Shown piece by piece: positions 51,287 through 60,779 of a stretch of DNA of 64,000 bases; the first letter of the stretch is position 1, and each line of letters opens with the position of its first letter. This DNA is from Flavobacteriales bacterium. GTDB taxonomy: Bacteria; Bacteroidota; Bacteroidia; Flavobacteriales_F; PHOS-HE28. Location: assembly GCA_016719225.1 (NCBI GenBank), contig JADKAN010000001.1:496001-560000 (forward strand), read 5' to 3'. The notes under the pieces were generated by a model, which was not told the origin of the DNA, did not search any database, and worked only from the letters and a program-made list of their open reading frames with translations. A program made the translations under genes and the position numbers.

Positions 51287-53782
51287 TCAATAGAGCAGCT
51301 CATTTCCGTTCCCGAACGGCTTCCGCAGCTCGTACTTCAGATCATGCAGCACACTCGCCTTCACGTTGATGCGGAAGGTGAAGCTTTTGCGCACGCCCAA
51401 GGGGATCACATTCGCATTGAATTCCCAGCAGTGCAGGTCCCAGTAAAGGTTGAGCGAGGTGGGCGTCCATTCGCCGGCTTCCATGTCGTAGCCGCTGCTG
51501 AAGCCGAGCTTCCAGTACTTGAGGATGTTCAGGTCGCCGCTGAAGAGCACGCTCTGCGTTTGCTGTTCCGTGTACTCCGCGACTTGATAAGCCCGCGCCA
51601 TGGACCAGCTATAATTGACGCGCACGTGCCACGGGATGCTGAAATTCACCTTCGCGCCTTTGCTCGGATCGGCCTCAGCCACCACTTGGTCATCGTTGCT
51701 GCTCCCTGCTAAGGGCTTCCCGTAGCGCTTGCTCTGGAGTTCGAAGCCCAAGGCTGCGTTCGCATTCGACAAATGCGCGAGCGCGCCATCCGCCGTACGT
51801 GCAGCACGGTCGAGCCGGCGGCCCAAGCTGTCGGTGGCATAAGGGTCGAAGGTGGCGGCCACGTTCAGGTCCAGGAAATTGAACAGCCGCGTGCGGGCAG
51901 CGGTGCTCACCGGCGACCAGCGAACGGAATCCTTCAGCAGGTCGTAGTTGGCGTTGATGCCCAAATAGTCCAGCAGTTTCAACTTCGTAAGGACGGGATC
52001 ACCTTTGGCATCGGTTTTTCTGGATAGCACTTTGCCTTCGAGGCTTTGCACCAGACCCAAGGAGACGAGCCCGCTGGCGTTGGGGGAGGGCGTGCCGTAA
52101 ATGCCGATGTCGTAGGGTGAATAGGACGCATCGGTTCCGCCCGGGCCGTAGGGGCCGAAGATGCGCGTATCGTTGCCGGGCAGGTAGGTGAGCGCGGCGC
52201 TGGGCGTCACCACATGGCGGATGGCCTTCAGCCTTCCGCTGCGGAACACGTACATGCCGTAGAGCTTGCTGGTGGCCGTGGCACCGATGCTCCAGTCGAA
52301 GGTGTTGTTGATGCCGGGAATGGTATCCGTGAGCAGCGTGTCCGTGGCTTGCAAGTAGGTTTTCCGCTGGAGATCGAAATAAGTGCGGTCGGAGATGTTG
52401 AGCTGCGGGTTCAGCGTGAAGGCGCGTGTTTTGAAGGAGGTGCTCACGGTTCCGGTGTGGCGCACACCGTTGCGCATGCGGTCCAGCAAATTCGGGATGT
52501 TGGCAATGCTGATCTGGTCTTCCGTGGTGCTGAGCCGGTTCTCGAAAACGCTGCTCCATGACACGCCGATGTTCTCATACCACTTCGGTGCGCCTACGGT
52601 CTGCGGGCTGAACCAAGTGCCAGGGAAGAAGCGCTGCACGTTGAAGTTCACCGATGGCAGCGTGACATCGAAAGACCGGTTTAGCGTGTTCTGGCTGTGT
52701 CTTGCACCCACGCTAAGGCTATACGGCTTTCCGGTCCACAGGTGGCTCCAGGTGATATTGCTCTGGAACGTATTGCTCAGATAATCCTGCGTGCTGCTGT
52801 TGAAGTTGTTGGTGAAGTTCTGGCTGGAACCCGCATTCACGCTGGCGTTGAAGCGGTCGGTGAGGCTCGCCTTGGGATCGAGCAGGTGGTTCCAGCGGAT
52901 GAAGAACGTGCGCTGTTCGCTGAAATCCGGGTATTCGCGGATGCTGTTGAGCTTGTCGCTGTATTGCAGATCCATGGAACCACTGAACCGGTATCGTTGG
53001 GCGTAACGCGTAATGGAGCGCAGACCCCAGCTGCCACGGCTGTAGATGTCCGCGGTGAGCTGCTCATCGAAGTTATCGCCGAGCGGTAGGTAGTAGCCAC
53101 CGTTCAGCAGGTACAATCCGTATTGGTCGCTGGTGCCCCAGGATGGGATCAGTAGGCCCGCGCTGCCGCCTTTGTGGTTGGGGAACAGGCCGAAAGGCAC
53201 CACCAGTGGCGTGGGCACCTTGCCGATCTTCATGATGGCCGGCCCGGCCACGATCTTGTCGTCCGGGATCACGATCATGCGGCTCACCGCGAACTGGTAG
53301 TGGGGGTGGGGCCGGTCGCAGGTGGTGAGCCTTCCGCCCAAGCTGTGTACCTCGCCATTCGCGTGGCGCTTGCTGATCCGGGCCAATGCGTAGAGTTGCG
53401 ATTCCTGCGTCCGAACTTCCTTGATCAAGCCTTCCTTGGTGTCAAAGTTGTAGCGGATGCTGTCCGCTGTGATGTCCTTTCCGCCTTGGGTGAAGGTTGG
53501 AAAGCCTGAGGGATTCCCGGTGCTGTCCAAGGTGCCGAACGCATGCACTTCGTTCTTGGCCAGATCGAGCATGATGCGGTCTGCAGAAAGCACCACGTCC
53601 TGGTATTCCACCTTGGCAGCGCCAAAGAGGTACACGGTTTGCTGGGCCACGTTGTAACGCATGCTGTCCCGGGCACTGTACTTCACTTCCTCCCCGAGGC
53701 CTTGTGCCATGGCGGGTTTGCACGCCATTCCTAACAACAGCGTGATGAAAATGCACCTGATCGTCCTCCGGGCCCCCGCCAT
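51287..53782 (-). CDS. LptD-like LPS-assembly outer-membrane protein
   Basis: An 831-residue outer-membrane protein that with LptE would insert LPS. Signal peptide (CIFITLLLGMACKPAMAQ), then an OstA/LptA-type N-terminal jelly roll (RYNVAQQTVYLFGAAKVEYQ, ADRIMLDLAKNEVHAFG), and a long beta-barrel to a C-terminal aromatic-rich strand. Bacteroidota homologues are annotated putative LPS assembly protein LptD. TACTTTCG at 53881-53888 is a probable -7 element; an ATG at 53854 is an alternative start but makes a 24-residue leader before the signal peptide. Divergent from the amidase gene with overlapping leaders. Confidence 0.88.
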   Translation of the reverse strand: MAGARRTIRCIFITLLLGMACKPAMAQGLGEEVKYSARDSMRYNVAQQTVYLFGAAKVEYQDVVLSADRIMLDLAKNEVHAFGTLDSTGNPSGFPTFTQGGKDITADSIRYNFDTKEGLIKEVRTQESQLYALARISKRHANGEVHSLGGRLTTCDRPHPHYQFAVSRMIVIPDDKIVAGPAIMKIGKVPTPLVVPFGLFPNHKGGSAGLLIPSWGTSDQYGLYLLNGGYYLPLGDNFDEQLTADIYSRGSWGLRSITRYAQRYRFSGSMDLQYSDKLNSIREYPDFSEQRTFFIRWNHLLDPKASLTDRFNASVNAGSSQNFTNNFNSSTQDYLSNTFQSNITWSHLWTGKPYSLSVGARHSQNTLNRSFDVTLPSVNFNVQRFFPGTWFSPQTVGAPKWYENIGVSWSSVFENRLSTTEDQISIANIPNLLDRMRNGVRHTGTVSTSFKTRAFTLNPQLNISDRTYFDLQRKTYLQATDTLLTDTIPGINNTFDWSIGATATSKLYGMYVFRSGRLKAIRHVVTPSAALTYLPGNDTRIFGPYGPGGTDASYSPYDIGIYGTPSPNASGLVSLGLVQSLEGKVLSRKTDAKGDPVLTKLKLLDYLGINANYDLLKDSVRWSPVSTAARTRLFNFLDLNVAATFDPYATDSLGRRLDRAARTADGALAHLSNANAALGFELQSKRYGKPLAGSSNDDQVVAEADPSKGAKVNFSIPWHVRVNYSWSMARAYQVAEYTEQQTQSVLFSGDLNILKYWKLGFSSGYDMEAGEWTPTSLNLYWDLHCWEFNANVIPLGVRKSFTFRINVKASVLHDLKYELRKPFGNGNELLY

Positions 53783-53880
53783 GGCAGGGCTACCTTCGCG
53801 CTCGCCGTTCGAAAGGGCGGTACGGAAAGTGGATATGCGGGGTGAAAAGGCCATTCAATTCTTCAGCGGCGCTGCGGCGC

Positions 53881-53888
53881 CGAAAGTA
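53881..53888 (-). promoter_or_regulatory. -7 element (TACTTTCG) of lptD-like gene
   Basis: TACTTTCG on the minus strand; it lies inside the leader of the divergent amidase gene, so the two transcripts overlap. Confidence 0.4.
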
Positions 53889-53921
53889 GCGGTTGCACGC
53901 CGTGCGGGCCTGAACGCACCG

Positions 53922-55055
53922 ATGGGCGCTGCATTGCGCGCACTGATCATCGCTGCCTTTTTTTGTTCCGGAGTTGCACAGGTCTTTGCGCAGCAGCCCA
54001 CCAAGGACGCCAACCACGTGGGGACAGTGGTGCTGGACGCCGGCCACGGTGGGAAGGATCCCGGGAACCTCGGCACCAAGCGGTACAAGACCACAGAGAA
54101 ACACATCGCGCTTGCCGTTACGTTGGCCGTGGGCAAGTACATCAAGGAGAACCTGCCCGACGTGAACGTGATCTATACCCGGGAGGACGATCGCTTCATC
54201 GAGCTGATGGAACGGGACAACATCGCCAACCGTAATAAGGCCGACGTGTTCATCAGCATCCATTGCAACGCCAATAGCAACACCGACCCGCACGGTTGCG
54301 AGACCTACGTGATGGGGCTGCACAAGACCGAGGCCAACATGAAGGTGGCCATGAAGGAGAACGAATCCATCCTGCTGGAAGCGGACCACGCGCTGAAGTA
54401 TGACGGCTACGACCCAAAGGATCCGGAAAGCATGATCGCGCTCAGCCTGCGCCAGAATGCCTATATCGACCACAGCCTCCTGCTCAGTTCCTTGGTGCAG
54501 AACCAGTTCAAGGAACGGGTGGGCCGCGTGAACCGTGGGGTGAAACAGGCCGGCTTCCTCGTCATCAGCTACACCACCATGCCCGCCGTGCTCATTGAGC
54601 TGGGCTTTCTCACCAATGCCAACGAGGAGGATTTCCTGCAAAGCCAGAAAGGGCAGGACTACATGGCCTCCGCGATCTACCGTGCATTCAAAGAGTATAA
54701 AGATCTGATCGAGCACAAGGACGTGGCCTTCAATACCCCGGCCAAACCCGATACTGCCGCTGCAGACCCCGTGAAAGCCGCCCCCGGCAAGGATACCGGC
54801 GTCGTTTTCAGAGTGCAGATCATCACCAGTAGCAAACCGATACCGAAAGGCTCGGCCAAGTTCAACGGACTGGAGGCCGATGAGCAAAAGGCGAATGATC
54901 TTTGGAAATACAGCGTGGGCGCCGAACCAACCTTGGAGGCTGCGCGTATCGTACAGGACAAATGCAAGCAAAAGGGGTTCTCGGGTGCCTTCATCACCGC
55001 TTGGAAGGACGGCAAACGCATCGAACTCCAACAAGCCGTTAACTTGGTCCGGTAG
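53922..55055 (+). CDS. N-acetylmuramoyl-L-alanine amidase (Amidase_3)
   Basis: A 377-residue periplasmic zinc amidase that cleaves peptide stems from glycan strands. Signal peptide RALIIAAFFCSGVAQVFAQ; then TVVLDAGHGGKDPGN (His), YTREDDRFIELMERDNIAN (Glu), ISIHCNANSN (His) and AVLIELGFLTNANEED (catalytic Glu). A C-terminal domain of about 100 residues (FRVQIITSSKPIPKGSAKFN) resembles a SPOR module. I use the ATG at 53922 at the signal peptide; 53835 is possible, with TACCTTCG at 53791-53798. It heads an operon with MlaD-like and Fe-S proteins. Confidence 0.92.
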   Translation: MGAALRALIIAAFFCSGVAQVFAQQPTKDANHVGTVVLDAGHGGKDPGNLGTKRYKTTEKHIALAVTLAVGKYIKENLPDVNVIYTREDDRFIELMERDNIANRNKADVFISIHCNANSNTDPHGCETYVMGLHKTEANMKVAMKENESILLEADHALKYDGYDPKDPESMIALSLRQNAYIDHSLLLSSLVQNQFKERVGRVNRGVKQAGFLVISYTTMPAVLIELGFLTNANEEDFLQSQKGQDYMASAIYRAFKEYKDLIEHKDVAFNTPAKPDTAAADPVKAAPGKDTGVVFRVQIITSSKPIPKGSAKFNGLEADEQKANDLWKYSVGAEPTLEAARIVQDKCKQKGFSGAFITAWKDGKRIELQQAVNLVR

Positions 55056-55124
55056 AAATCGGACCGCCACCTTAAGCCCCCCATTCCACTGCCAGTCTTC
55101 AAACGCCAGTATTCCATCGCACTC

Positions 55125-56111
55125 TTGGTCCTAGGGGGCATCGTGCTGCTGATCTTCGGGGTCAACTATCTCAAGGGGTTGGACCTGTTACAGCGCCGCA
55201 ACATTTACCACGCTGTATATGCGGATGTTTCTGGCATTAACGACGCCACACCCGTGCTCTACCACGGCTTCAAAGTGGGCCAGGTGATCGGGACGGCGCT
55301 GCTGCCCGATGGTAGCGGCCGCATCGACGTGACTTTCCAGATCGACGAGGAGCGACTTCAACTCACCAAGGACACCAAGGCCGAACTCTTCAGCGCCGAT
55401 CTGTTCAGCCGTGCCGTGCGTTTGCAATTAGGGACCGGTGCCCCTGCCGAACGCGGCGATACCTTGAATGGCGGAGCGGAGATGAGCCTTACCGAATCCG
55501 TCAGCTCCCAGATCGACCCCTTGAAGCGCAAGGCGGAGGGCATGTTGGCGAGCGTGGATTCAGTGCTCACCTCGTTCCAGCTGATCTTGAATGAAAATGC
55601 TCGGGGTGACATCGATGCCAGCTTCACCAATCTGCGCGGGACCTTGGAGAACATCAACGCCACCACGAAGAAGCTGGATGAATTGGTGGGCAGGGAAAGT
55701 AGCCATATCAGCAGCATCCTGGCCAATGTGGACAAGGTGAGCGGGAATTTGGCCGCGAACAACCAGCACCTTACCAACATCCTGGCCAACGCGGACAGTG
55801 CCACCGCCGCCTTGGCCAATGGCCGCTTGCAGCGCATGATGGCCAACCTCGAGGCCACTTCCAACGAACTGAAAGCCACCATGGACAAGATCAATGGTGG
55901 GCAAGGCACACTGGGCAAGCTGATGAACGACGACAGCCTCTACGTGAACCTGAACGCGGCAAGCCGCCAGATGGACCTGCTGCTTGAGGATGTCCGCCTG
56001 AATCCGGGCCGTTACCTCAGTATCTTCGGACGGAAGGATAAGCTGCCCAAGCTGAGCGGCAGTGACATCGAGCGCATCCGCGACGCTTATCCGCCGAAGC
56101 CCACGCCATGA
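55125..56111 (+). CDS. MlaD/MCE-family lipid transport protein, non-ATG start
   Basis: An MCE protein: membrane anchor (LGGIVLLIFGVNYLKG), the MCE domain (YAVYADVSGINDATPVLYH-like region; GFKVGQVIGTALLPDGSGRI) and a long helical C-terminus. It is the solute-binding part of Mla-type phospholipid transport. No ATG or GTG exists in frame between the amidase stop (55055) and this point; 55125 is a TTG that cuts into the membrane helix, whereas residues KRQYSIALLV just upstream look like the true N-terminus. The start may be CTG 55089 or ATT 55083. Its end overlaps the next gene by four bases. Confidence 0.87.
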   Translation: MVLGGIVLLIFGVNYLKGLDLLQRRNIYHAVYADVSGINDATPVLYHGFKVGQVIGTALLPDGSGRIDVTFQIDEERLQLTKDTKAELFSADLFSRAVRLQLGTGAPAERGDTLNGGAEMSLTESVSSQIDPLKRKAEGMLASVDSVLTSFQLILNENARGDIDASFTNLRGTLENINATTKKLDELVGRESSHISSILANVDKVSGNLAANNQHLTNILANADSATAALANGRLQRMMANLEATSNELKATMDKINGGQGTLGKLMNDDSLYVNLNAASRQMDLLLEDVRLNPGRYLSIFGRKDKLPKLSGSDIERIRDAYPPKPTP

Positions 56112-57430
56112 GCATCGCTTCCATCGTTTTCCTCCTTGCCTTCGTGGCCGCCGCTTGGTGGTTCACGTGGAACGTGAAACGCATCCGGAGAAATATTCTG
56201 CTGGGTCGCGAAGAGGACCGCACTGATCGGCCCAGTGAGCGCTGGGCACTGATGACGAAGGTCGCATTGGGCCAGAGCAAGATGGTGGTAAAGCCCATCG
56301 CAGGGATGCTGCACATCGTCGTCTACGCTGGCTTCGTGATCATCAACATCGAAGTACTTGAGATCGTCATCGACGGCATCTTCGGGACCCACCGCGTGCT
56401 GAGCTTCATGGGTGGCTTTTACAATTTCCTTATCGGATCGTTCGAGATCCTTGCCGTGCTTACCTGGTTGGGTTGTGCGATCTTCCTGGCCCGTCGCTTT
56501 GTCCTCCGCATCAAGCGTTTCTGGATGCGGGAGATGACCGCTTGGCCGCGCACGGATGCCGCTTTGATCCTCGCTTTCGAGATCTTGCTGATGTCCGCCT
56601 TCCTGCTGATGAATGCTGCGGACCATACGCTGCAGGGCATGGGCGTGGAGCACTACGTAATGGCCGGTTCATTCCCCGCTAGTGCCTACATCGCCCAGCT
56701 TTTCCACTTTTCAGATCTTGCACCTGCCACGCTCATTGGCATCGAGCGCTTCAGCTGGTGGTTCCACATCATCGGCATCCTCGGCTTCCTGAACTACCTG
56801 CCTTACAGCAAGCACTTCCACATCCTGCTGGCCTTCCCGAACGTGTGGTATAGCAAGTTAGCGCCGAAGACGGAGATGTCCGACATGCCTCGCGTTACTG
56901 CGGAGGTGAAGAGCATGCTGGACCCGTCCATCCCGCCGCCCACGCCACCAGTGGAGCCAACGAATGGCATGCCGCCTGAGCATTTCGGCGCCAAGGACGT
57001 TTTCGACCTTACGTGGAAGGCCCTGATGGATGCCTACACCTGCACCGAATGCGGGCGCTGCACCAGCGTTTGCCCGGCCAACATCACCGGCAAGCTCCTT
57101 AGTCCGCGGAAGGTGATGATGGACACGCGCGACCGACTGGAGGAAGTGGGAAAGGTCATTGACGCGAAAGGCAAGTGGGAGGATGATGGCAAGAGCCTCT
57201 TCAGCCGGATCACTGAAGAAGAGCTTTGGGCCTGCACCACCTGCAATGCCTGCACACAAGCCTGTCCGGTGAACATCGATCCGGTGGAGATCATCCTGGA
57301 CATGCGCCGCTTCTTGGTAATGGAGGAGAGCAAGGCGCGTCCGGCATTGAACGCCATGTTCACCACCATCGAGAATAATGGAGCCGCATGGGCTTTTGGA
57401 CCTGATCAACGTATGAAATGGACGGAGTAA
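56108..57430 (+). CDS. membrane Fe-S oxidoreductase (HdrC/GlpC-like fused to cytochrome-type membrane part)
   Basis: A 440-residue inner-membrane protein with about five helices in the first 240 residues (VFLLAFVAAAWWFTWNV and later) and a C-terminal dicluster ferredoxin domain with CTECGRCTSVCPAN and CTTCNACTQACPVN. Histidines in the helices (for example MLHIVVYAGFV) could bind heme. It resembles the DsrM/HdrE-HdrC-like electron-transfer modules. ATG overlaps the MlaD-like stop; the next Fe-S gene overlaps it by 13 bases, so the two form one complex. Electron donor unknown. Confidence 0.87.
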   Translation: MSIASIVFLLAFVAAAWWFTWNVKRIRRNILLGREEDRTDRPSERWALMTKVALGQSKMVVKPIAGMLHIVVYAGFVIINIEVLEIVIDGIFGTHRVLSFMGGFYNFLIGSFEILAVLTWLGCAIFLARRFVLRIKRFWMREMTAWPRTDAALILAFEILLMSAFLLMNAADHTLQGMGVEHYVMAGSFPASAYIAQLFHFSDLAPATLIGIERFSWWFHIIGILGFLNYLPYSKHFHILLAFPNVWYSKLAPKTEMSDMPRVTAEVKSMLDPSIPPPTPPVEPTNGMPPEHFGAKDVFDLTWKALMDAYTCTECGRCTSVCPANITGKLLSPRKVMMDTRDRLEEVGKVIDAKGKWEDDGKSLFSRITEEELWACTTCNACTQACPVNIDPVEIILDMRRFLVMEESKARPALNAMFTTIENNGAAWAFGPDQRMKWTE

Positions 57431-58221
57431 TGAATGACCCCATCAAGGTGCCTACCATGGCTGAATTCGCGGCCAGCGGTGAAGTACCTGAAGTGCTCTT
57501 CTGGGTAGGCTGCATGGGTTCATTCGATGACCGGGCGCGGAAGATCTCCAAGGCTTTCGTGCGCATCCTTTCTGCGGCCAAGGTGAAATTCGCCGTGCTG
57601 GGGCAGGAAGAGAGCTGCACTGGCGATCCAGCTCGACGCGCTGGCAATGAGTTCCTCTTCAATATGCAAGCATTGCAGAATGTCACCGTGCTCAACGGCT
57701 ATGGCATCAAGCGCATTGTTACCGCCTGCCCGCATTGCTTCAACACCATCAAGAACGAATACCCTGCACTGGGTGGCGAGTACGAGGTGATGCATCATAG
57801 TCAGTTCATCAACACATTACTGAAAGAGGGCCGCATCACAGTGGATGGTGGCAGCTTCGCAGGCAAACGCATCACCTTCCACGATCCGTGCTATTTGGGT
57901 CGTGGCAATGGCGAATATGAGGCTCCGCGTGAAGTGTTGCTGAAGCTGGACGCCGCGCTGGTGGAGATGAAGCGTAGCAAAGCGAACGGATTGTGCTGCG
58001 GCGCGGGCGGTGCGCAGATGTGGAAGGAGGCTGAGCCGGGTAATAAGGAGGTGAATGTGGAACGGACCGAGGAGGCCATTGCCACCGATGCCACCATAAT
58101 CGCCGCAGGCTGTCCATTTTGCAACACCATGCTCAACGACGGTGTGAAGCACTTCAATAAGGAAGGCTCCGTGGTGGTAAAGGACATCGCAGAGCTGATC
58201 GCGGAAGCAGGGGACCTGTAA
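57418..58221 (+). CDS. CCG-domain Fe-S binding protein (HdrB/GlpC-like)
   Basis: A 267-residue protein with two cysteine-rich CCG domains: VGCMGSFDDRARK to ESCTGDPARRAG and VTACPHCFNTIKNEYP, then ITFHDPCYLGRGN to LCCGAGGAQMWKE and AGCPFCNTMLND. The domains bind an unusual [4Fe-4S] cluster in HdrB. It is translated with the upstream membrane Fe-S protein (13-bp overlap), an arrangement common in Flavobacteriia. Probably a lactate/glycolate- or heterodisulfide-type oxidoreductase module of unknown substrate. Confidence 0.9.
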   Translation: MDGVMNDPIKVPTMAEFAASGEVPEVLFWVGCMGSFDDRARKISKAFVRILSAAKVKFAVLGQEESCTGDPARRAGNEFLFNMQALQNVTVLNGYGIKRIVTACPHCFNTIKNEYPALGGEYEVMHHSQFINTLLKEGRITVDGGSFAGKRITFHDPCYLGRGNGEYEAPREVLLKLDAALVEMKRSKANGLCCGAGGAQMWKEAEPGNKEVNVERTEEAIATDATIIAAGCPFCNTMLNDGVKHFNKEGSVVVKDIAELIAEAGDL

Positions 58222-58347
58222 GCATCCCCTTCAAATTCCGCGGAACTCGTTCCCTGCGGATATCCAAGTAAACCGTACGTATTTGCCCGACCGCTTTCGC
58301 GCTTCCACATTTTTGCTGTTCCTTTCCATAAGGAAACAGGAATAAAA

Positions 58348-60414
58348 ATGCGGAAGCACGACGACCTGGCCAGCGCGATCACCCGGTCGCCCATGATCCG
58401 TGTTGTTGTTCCTTTCATATTCGGCTTATGGCTTGCGCGCTATTTTCAGGCTAATTGGATATGGTATTGGGAGCTTTTTGTTGCTGCGCTCATTTTCGCA
58501 TTTTGGCTTTGGGCGGTAAGGTTGAAATATGCGCTGCGTTGGTTGCCGGGCGTGGGATTTATTCTGTTGTTCGTGGCAATGGGCGGCTTGCGTCAACGCT
58601 TGGCAGCGGTGCAGTTGCGCGAACACCACATCCAGAATATAGGGCATGGCGCGGAGGGATTTGAGTTAGAGGTCGCCGAGCTTTCGTCGATCAAAGAGCG
58701 CACTGTCCGGGCATGGGCAGATGTGACATCGGCTCTTGTGGAGGGGAAACCGGTGCCGGCGGCAGGCCGCGTACTGCTCACCTTGATGCGCGACAGTTTA
58801 CATGCAATTCCAGCGGTGGGGGACCGGCTGCTTGTAAGCGGTCGGTTGGAGCCCATTGACCGCACCCCGGATCCCGGAGGATTCGACCAGAGGCTATGGG
58901 CTGCTTACCACGGTGCCGCTTTCGCCCTTTTTGCTCCAGCGGAAAAGTGGCAGCTCATCCGCGCCAATAAGCTCGGATCCGGTTTCTTCGCCGATGCGCG
59001 CACCAGTGTTGCCCAATGGCTTCGGGATTCAGGACTACCCCCGCGCGAACGAGCGTTGGCAAAGGCGATCCTGCTGGGCATGCGTGATGAGCTGGAACCC
59101 GAACAGAACCAAGCCTTCGTGCGCAGCGGCACCATCCATGTACTGGCCGTGAGCGGCACGCACGTGGGCATCATCTACGTGGCCGTTGTGTGGGCCTTGG
59201 TGCGGCTTGGGAAGGGGCGGAGGGCACGCCTTCTGCGCGGAGCCATCGCCTTGTGCGCACTCTGGATGTATGCAGGTCTCACCGGCTTTACTCCTTCGGT
59301 GCTGCGCGCCACGGTAATGTTCTCGCTGTTCACCATAGCGGAAATGGTGCAATGGCGCATCGGATCCATCAACAACCTCGCTGCTGCTGCCTTCCTGCTC
59401 TTGATGTGGGACCCGGTAATGCTCGGCCAACTGGGCTTCCAGCTTTCCTTCCTCGCCGTGTTGGGCATAGCGGTGTTCTATAAGCCCATCAACCTGGCCT
59501 GGACTCCGCCCAATTCCGTCGCTGCCTTCTTCTGGTCGTTGATCGCGGTGAGCTTGGCGGCACAGGCATTCACTATCCCGCTTTGCTTGTACATGTTCCA
59601 CGCCTTCCCCGTATGGTTCCTGCCGGCGAACATGGCCATCGTGACCTTGGTGGGCTTTGGCGTTTACGGCGCCATCGCCGTGGTGTTGTTGCATGCGGTC
59701 CCGGTGATAGGGCCCATGCTTTCGGTGGGTCTGAAATGGCTGCTGATGCTTTTAGGCACGGCAACCGGATTTTTCGCCACACTGCCGGGTGCATACCCCG
59801 CCGTTCGTGTGGGCTGGTGGGGCATGGTGGGCATGTACGCGCTGCTCGTCTTTTTCGCTTCCTGGGTACTGCAAGGCCGCCGTTCATCGCGCAGCATCAC
59901 CTTGGGGTTGCTCTCGGTCCTGCTTTGCGGCTGGGCCTGGACGGCGCACGAACGCAATGGCCAACGGAACTTCACCGTGTATGACGACAAGGACAATACG
60001 ATGTGTTCGGTGCTGGATGGCCGCACCTTGTATGCCTTCCGCACCGCGGCGAGCGAGCGCTTGGATGCCAAGTTGGAAGCACACGCGCGGAATGCAGGTA
60101 TCTCGCGCGTGGTGATCTGCGACAGCATGCCCCAAGTGATCAATGCCGGTGATAGGAAGGTCCTTCTCTTGCCCATAGGCACAACGCCTGCACCGTGGGA
60201 TACCGCCCAGAAAGTAGGCGAGGTCGTGCTGTACGGGAATTCCCGTAGGGCCAGGCAATACGCTTCAGCCTTTCGCCCCGATAGTGCCGTGAAGATGGTG
60301 CTGGCCTCCAGCCTGTCCTCCTTTGCCCGAAAGGACCTTCGCCAATGGAGCGATACGAACGGTCTGCGCAACTTCGACATGCGGGCAAACGGTGCGTATG
60401 TTAGTCCCAGATGA
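58348..60414 (+). CDS. comEC: ComEC/Rec2-family DNA-uptake channel
   Basis: A 688-residue polytopic protein with the ComEC layout: N-terminal membrane helices and a DUF4131-type OB region (SALVEGKPVPAAGRVLLTLM), then the competence domain with FVRSGTIHVLAVSGTHVGII and about eight helices. The C-terminal part after about 560 is not a full metallo-beta-lactamase domain: no HxHxDH is present, as in many Bacteroidota ComEC. It forms the inner-membrane channel for transforming DNA in competent bacteria; ComEA and ComF are not here. The stop overlaps the Rieske gene by four bases. Confidence 0.88.
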   Translation: MRKHDDLASAITRSPMIRVVVPFIFGLWLARYFQANWIWYWELFVAALIFAFWLWAVRLKYALRWLPGVGFILLFVAMGGLRQRLAAVQLREHHIQNIGHGAEGFELEVAELSSIKERTVRAWADVTSALVEGKPVPAAGRVLLTLMRDSLHAIPAVGDRLLVSGRLEPIDRTPDPGGFDQRLWAAYHGAAFALFAPAEKWQLIRANKLGSGFFADARTSVAQWLRDSGLPPRERALAKAILLGMRDELEPEQNQAFVRSGTIHVLAVSGTHVGIIYVAVVWALVRLGKGRRARLLRGAIALCALWMYAGLTGFTPSVLRATVMFSLFTIAEMVQWRIGSINNLAAAAFLLLMWDPVMLGQLGFQLSFLAVLGIAVFYKPINLAWTPPNSVAAFFWSLIAVSLAAQAFTIPLCLYMFHAFPVWFLPANMAIVTLVGFGVYGAIAVVLLHAVPVIGPMLSVGLKWLLMLLGTATGFFATLPGAYPAVRVGWWGMVGMYALLVFFASWVLQGRRSSRSITLGLLSVLLCGWAWTAHERNGQRNFTVYDDKDNTMCSVLDGRTLYAFRTAASERLDAKLEAHARNAGISRVVICDSMPQVINAGDRKVLLLPIGTTPAPWDTAQKVGEVVLYGNSRRARQYASAFRPDSAVKMVLASSLSSFARKDLRQWSDTNGLRNFDMRANGAYVSPR

Positions 60415-60773
60415 TCGTGGAAGGTGTCCGCTGGAAACGCGTTGAAAGTGGTGATACCGATACCTTTCCCGAAGGTCGACTGACGCGCATTCTTGTAGCG
60501 GGCAAGGCGCTTTGTATCGTGCGCAACGGAGGCAAGCTTCACGCCCTTCTCGACCGATGTCCGCACCAAGGAAGCAGCTTCGTTGGAGGTTGGTGCGAAG
60601 GCGGTGACGTTATCTGTCCGTTGCACCGCATGGGCTTCAACTTAACGACGGGCCGCAACCGCGGTGGCGGGACGGACAGCGCTGAAGTTTTTCCCATAGA
60701 AGAGCGTCCCGACGGCGTGTTCATCGGCTTCGCGTACACCACCTTCAAGATCTTCGGGGTGGAGCTGTGGTAG
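60411..60773 (+). CDS. Rieske 2Fe-2S ferredoxin
   Basis: A 120-residue cytosolic Rieske protein. CPHQG (Cys50, His52) and CPLHRMGFN (Cys69, His72) bind the cluster, with spacing CXH-X16-CX2H of Rieske ferredoxins. There is no transmembrane segment or oxygenase domain. It overlaps the ComEC stop and is convergent with the MBL hydrolase (about 6 bp). Likely an electron carrier; the link to ComEC is by position only. Confidence 0.92.
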   Translation: MIVEGVRWKRVESGDTDTFPEGRLTRILVAGKALCIVRNGGKLHALLDRCPHQGSSFVGGWCEGGDVICPLHRMGFNLTTGRNRGGGTDSAEVFPIEERPDGVFIGFAYTTFKIFGVELW

Positions 60774-60779
60774 CGGGAA

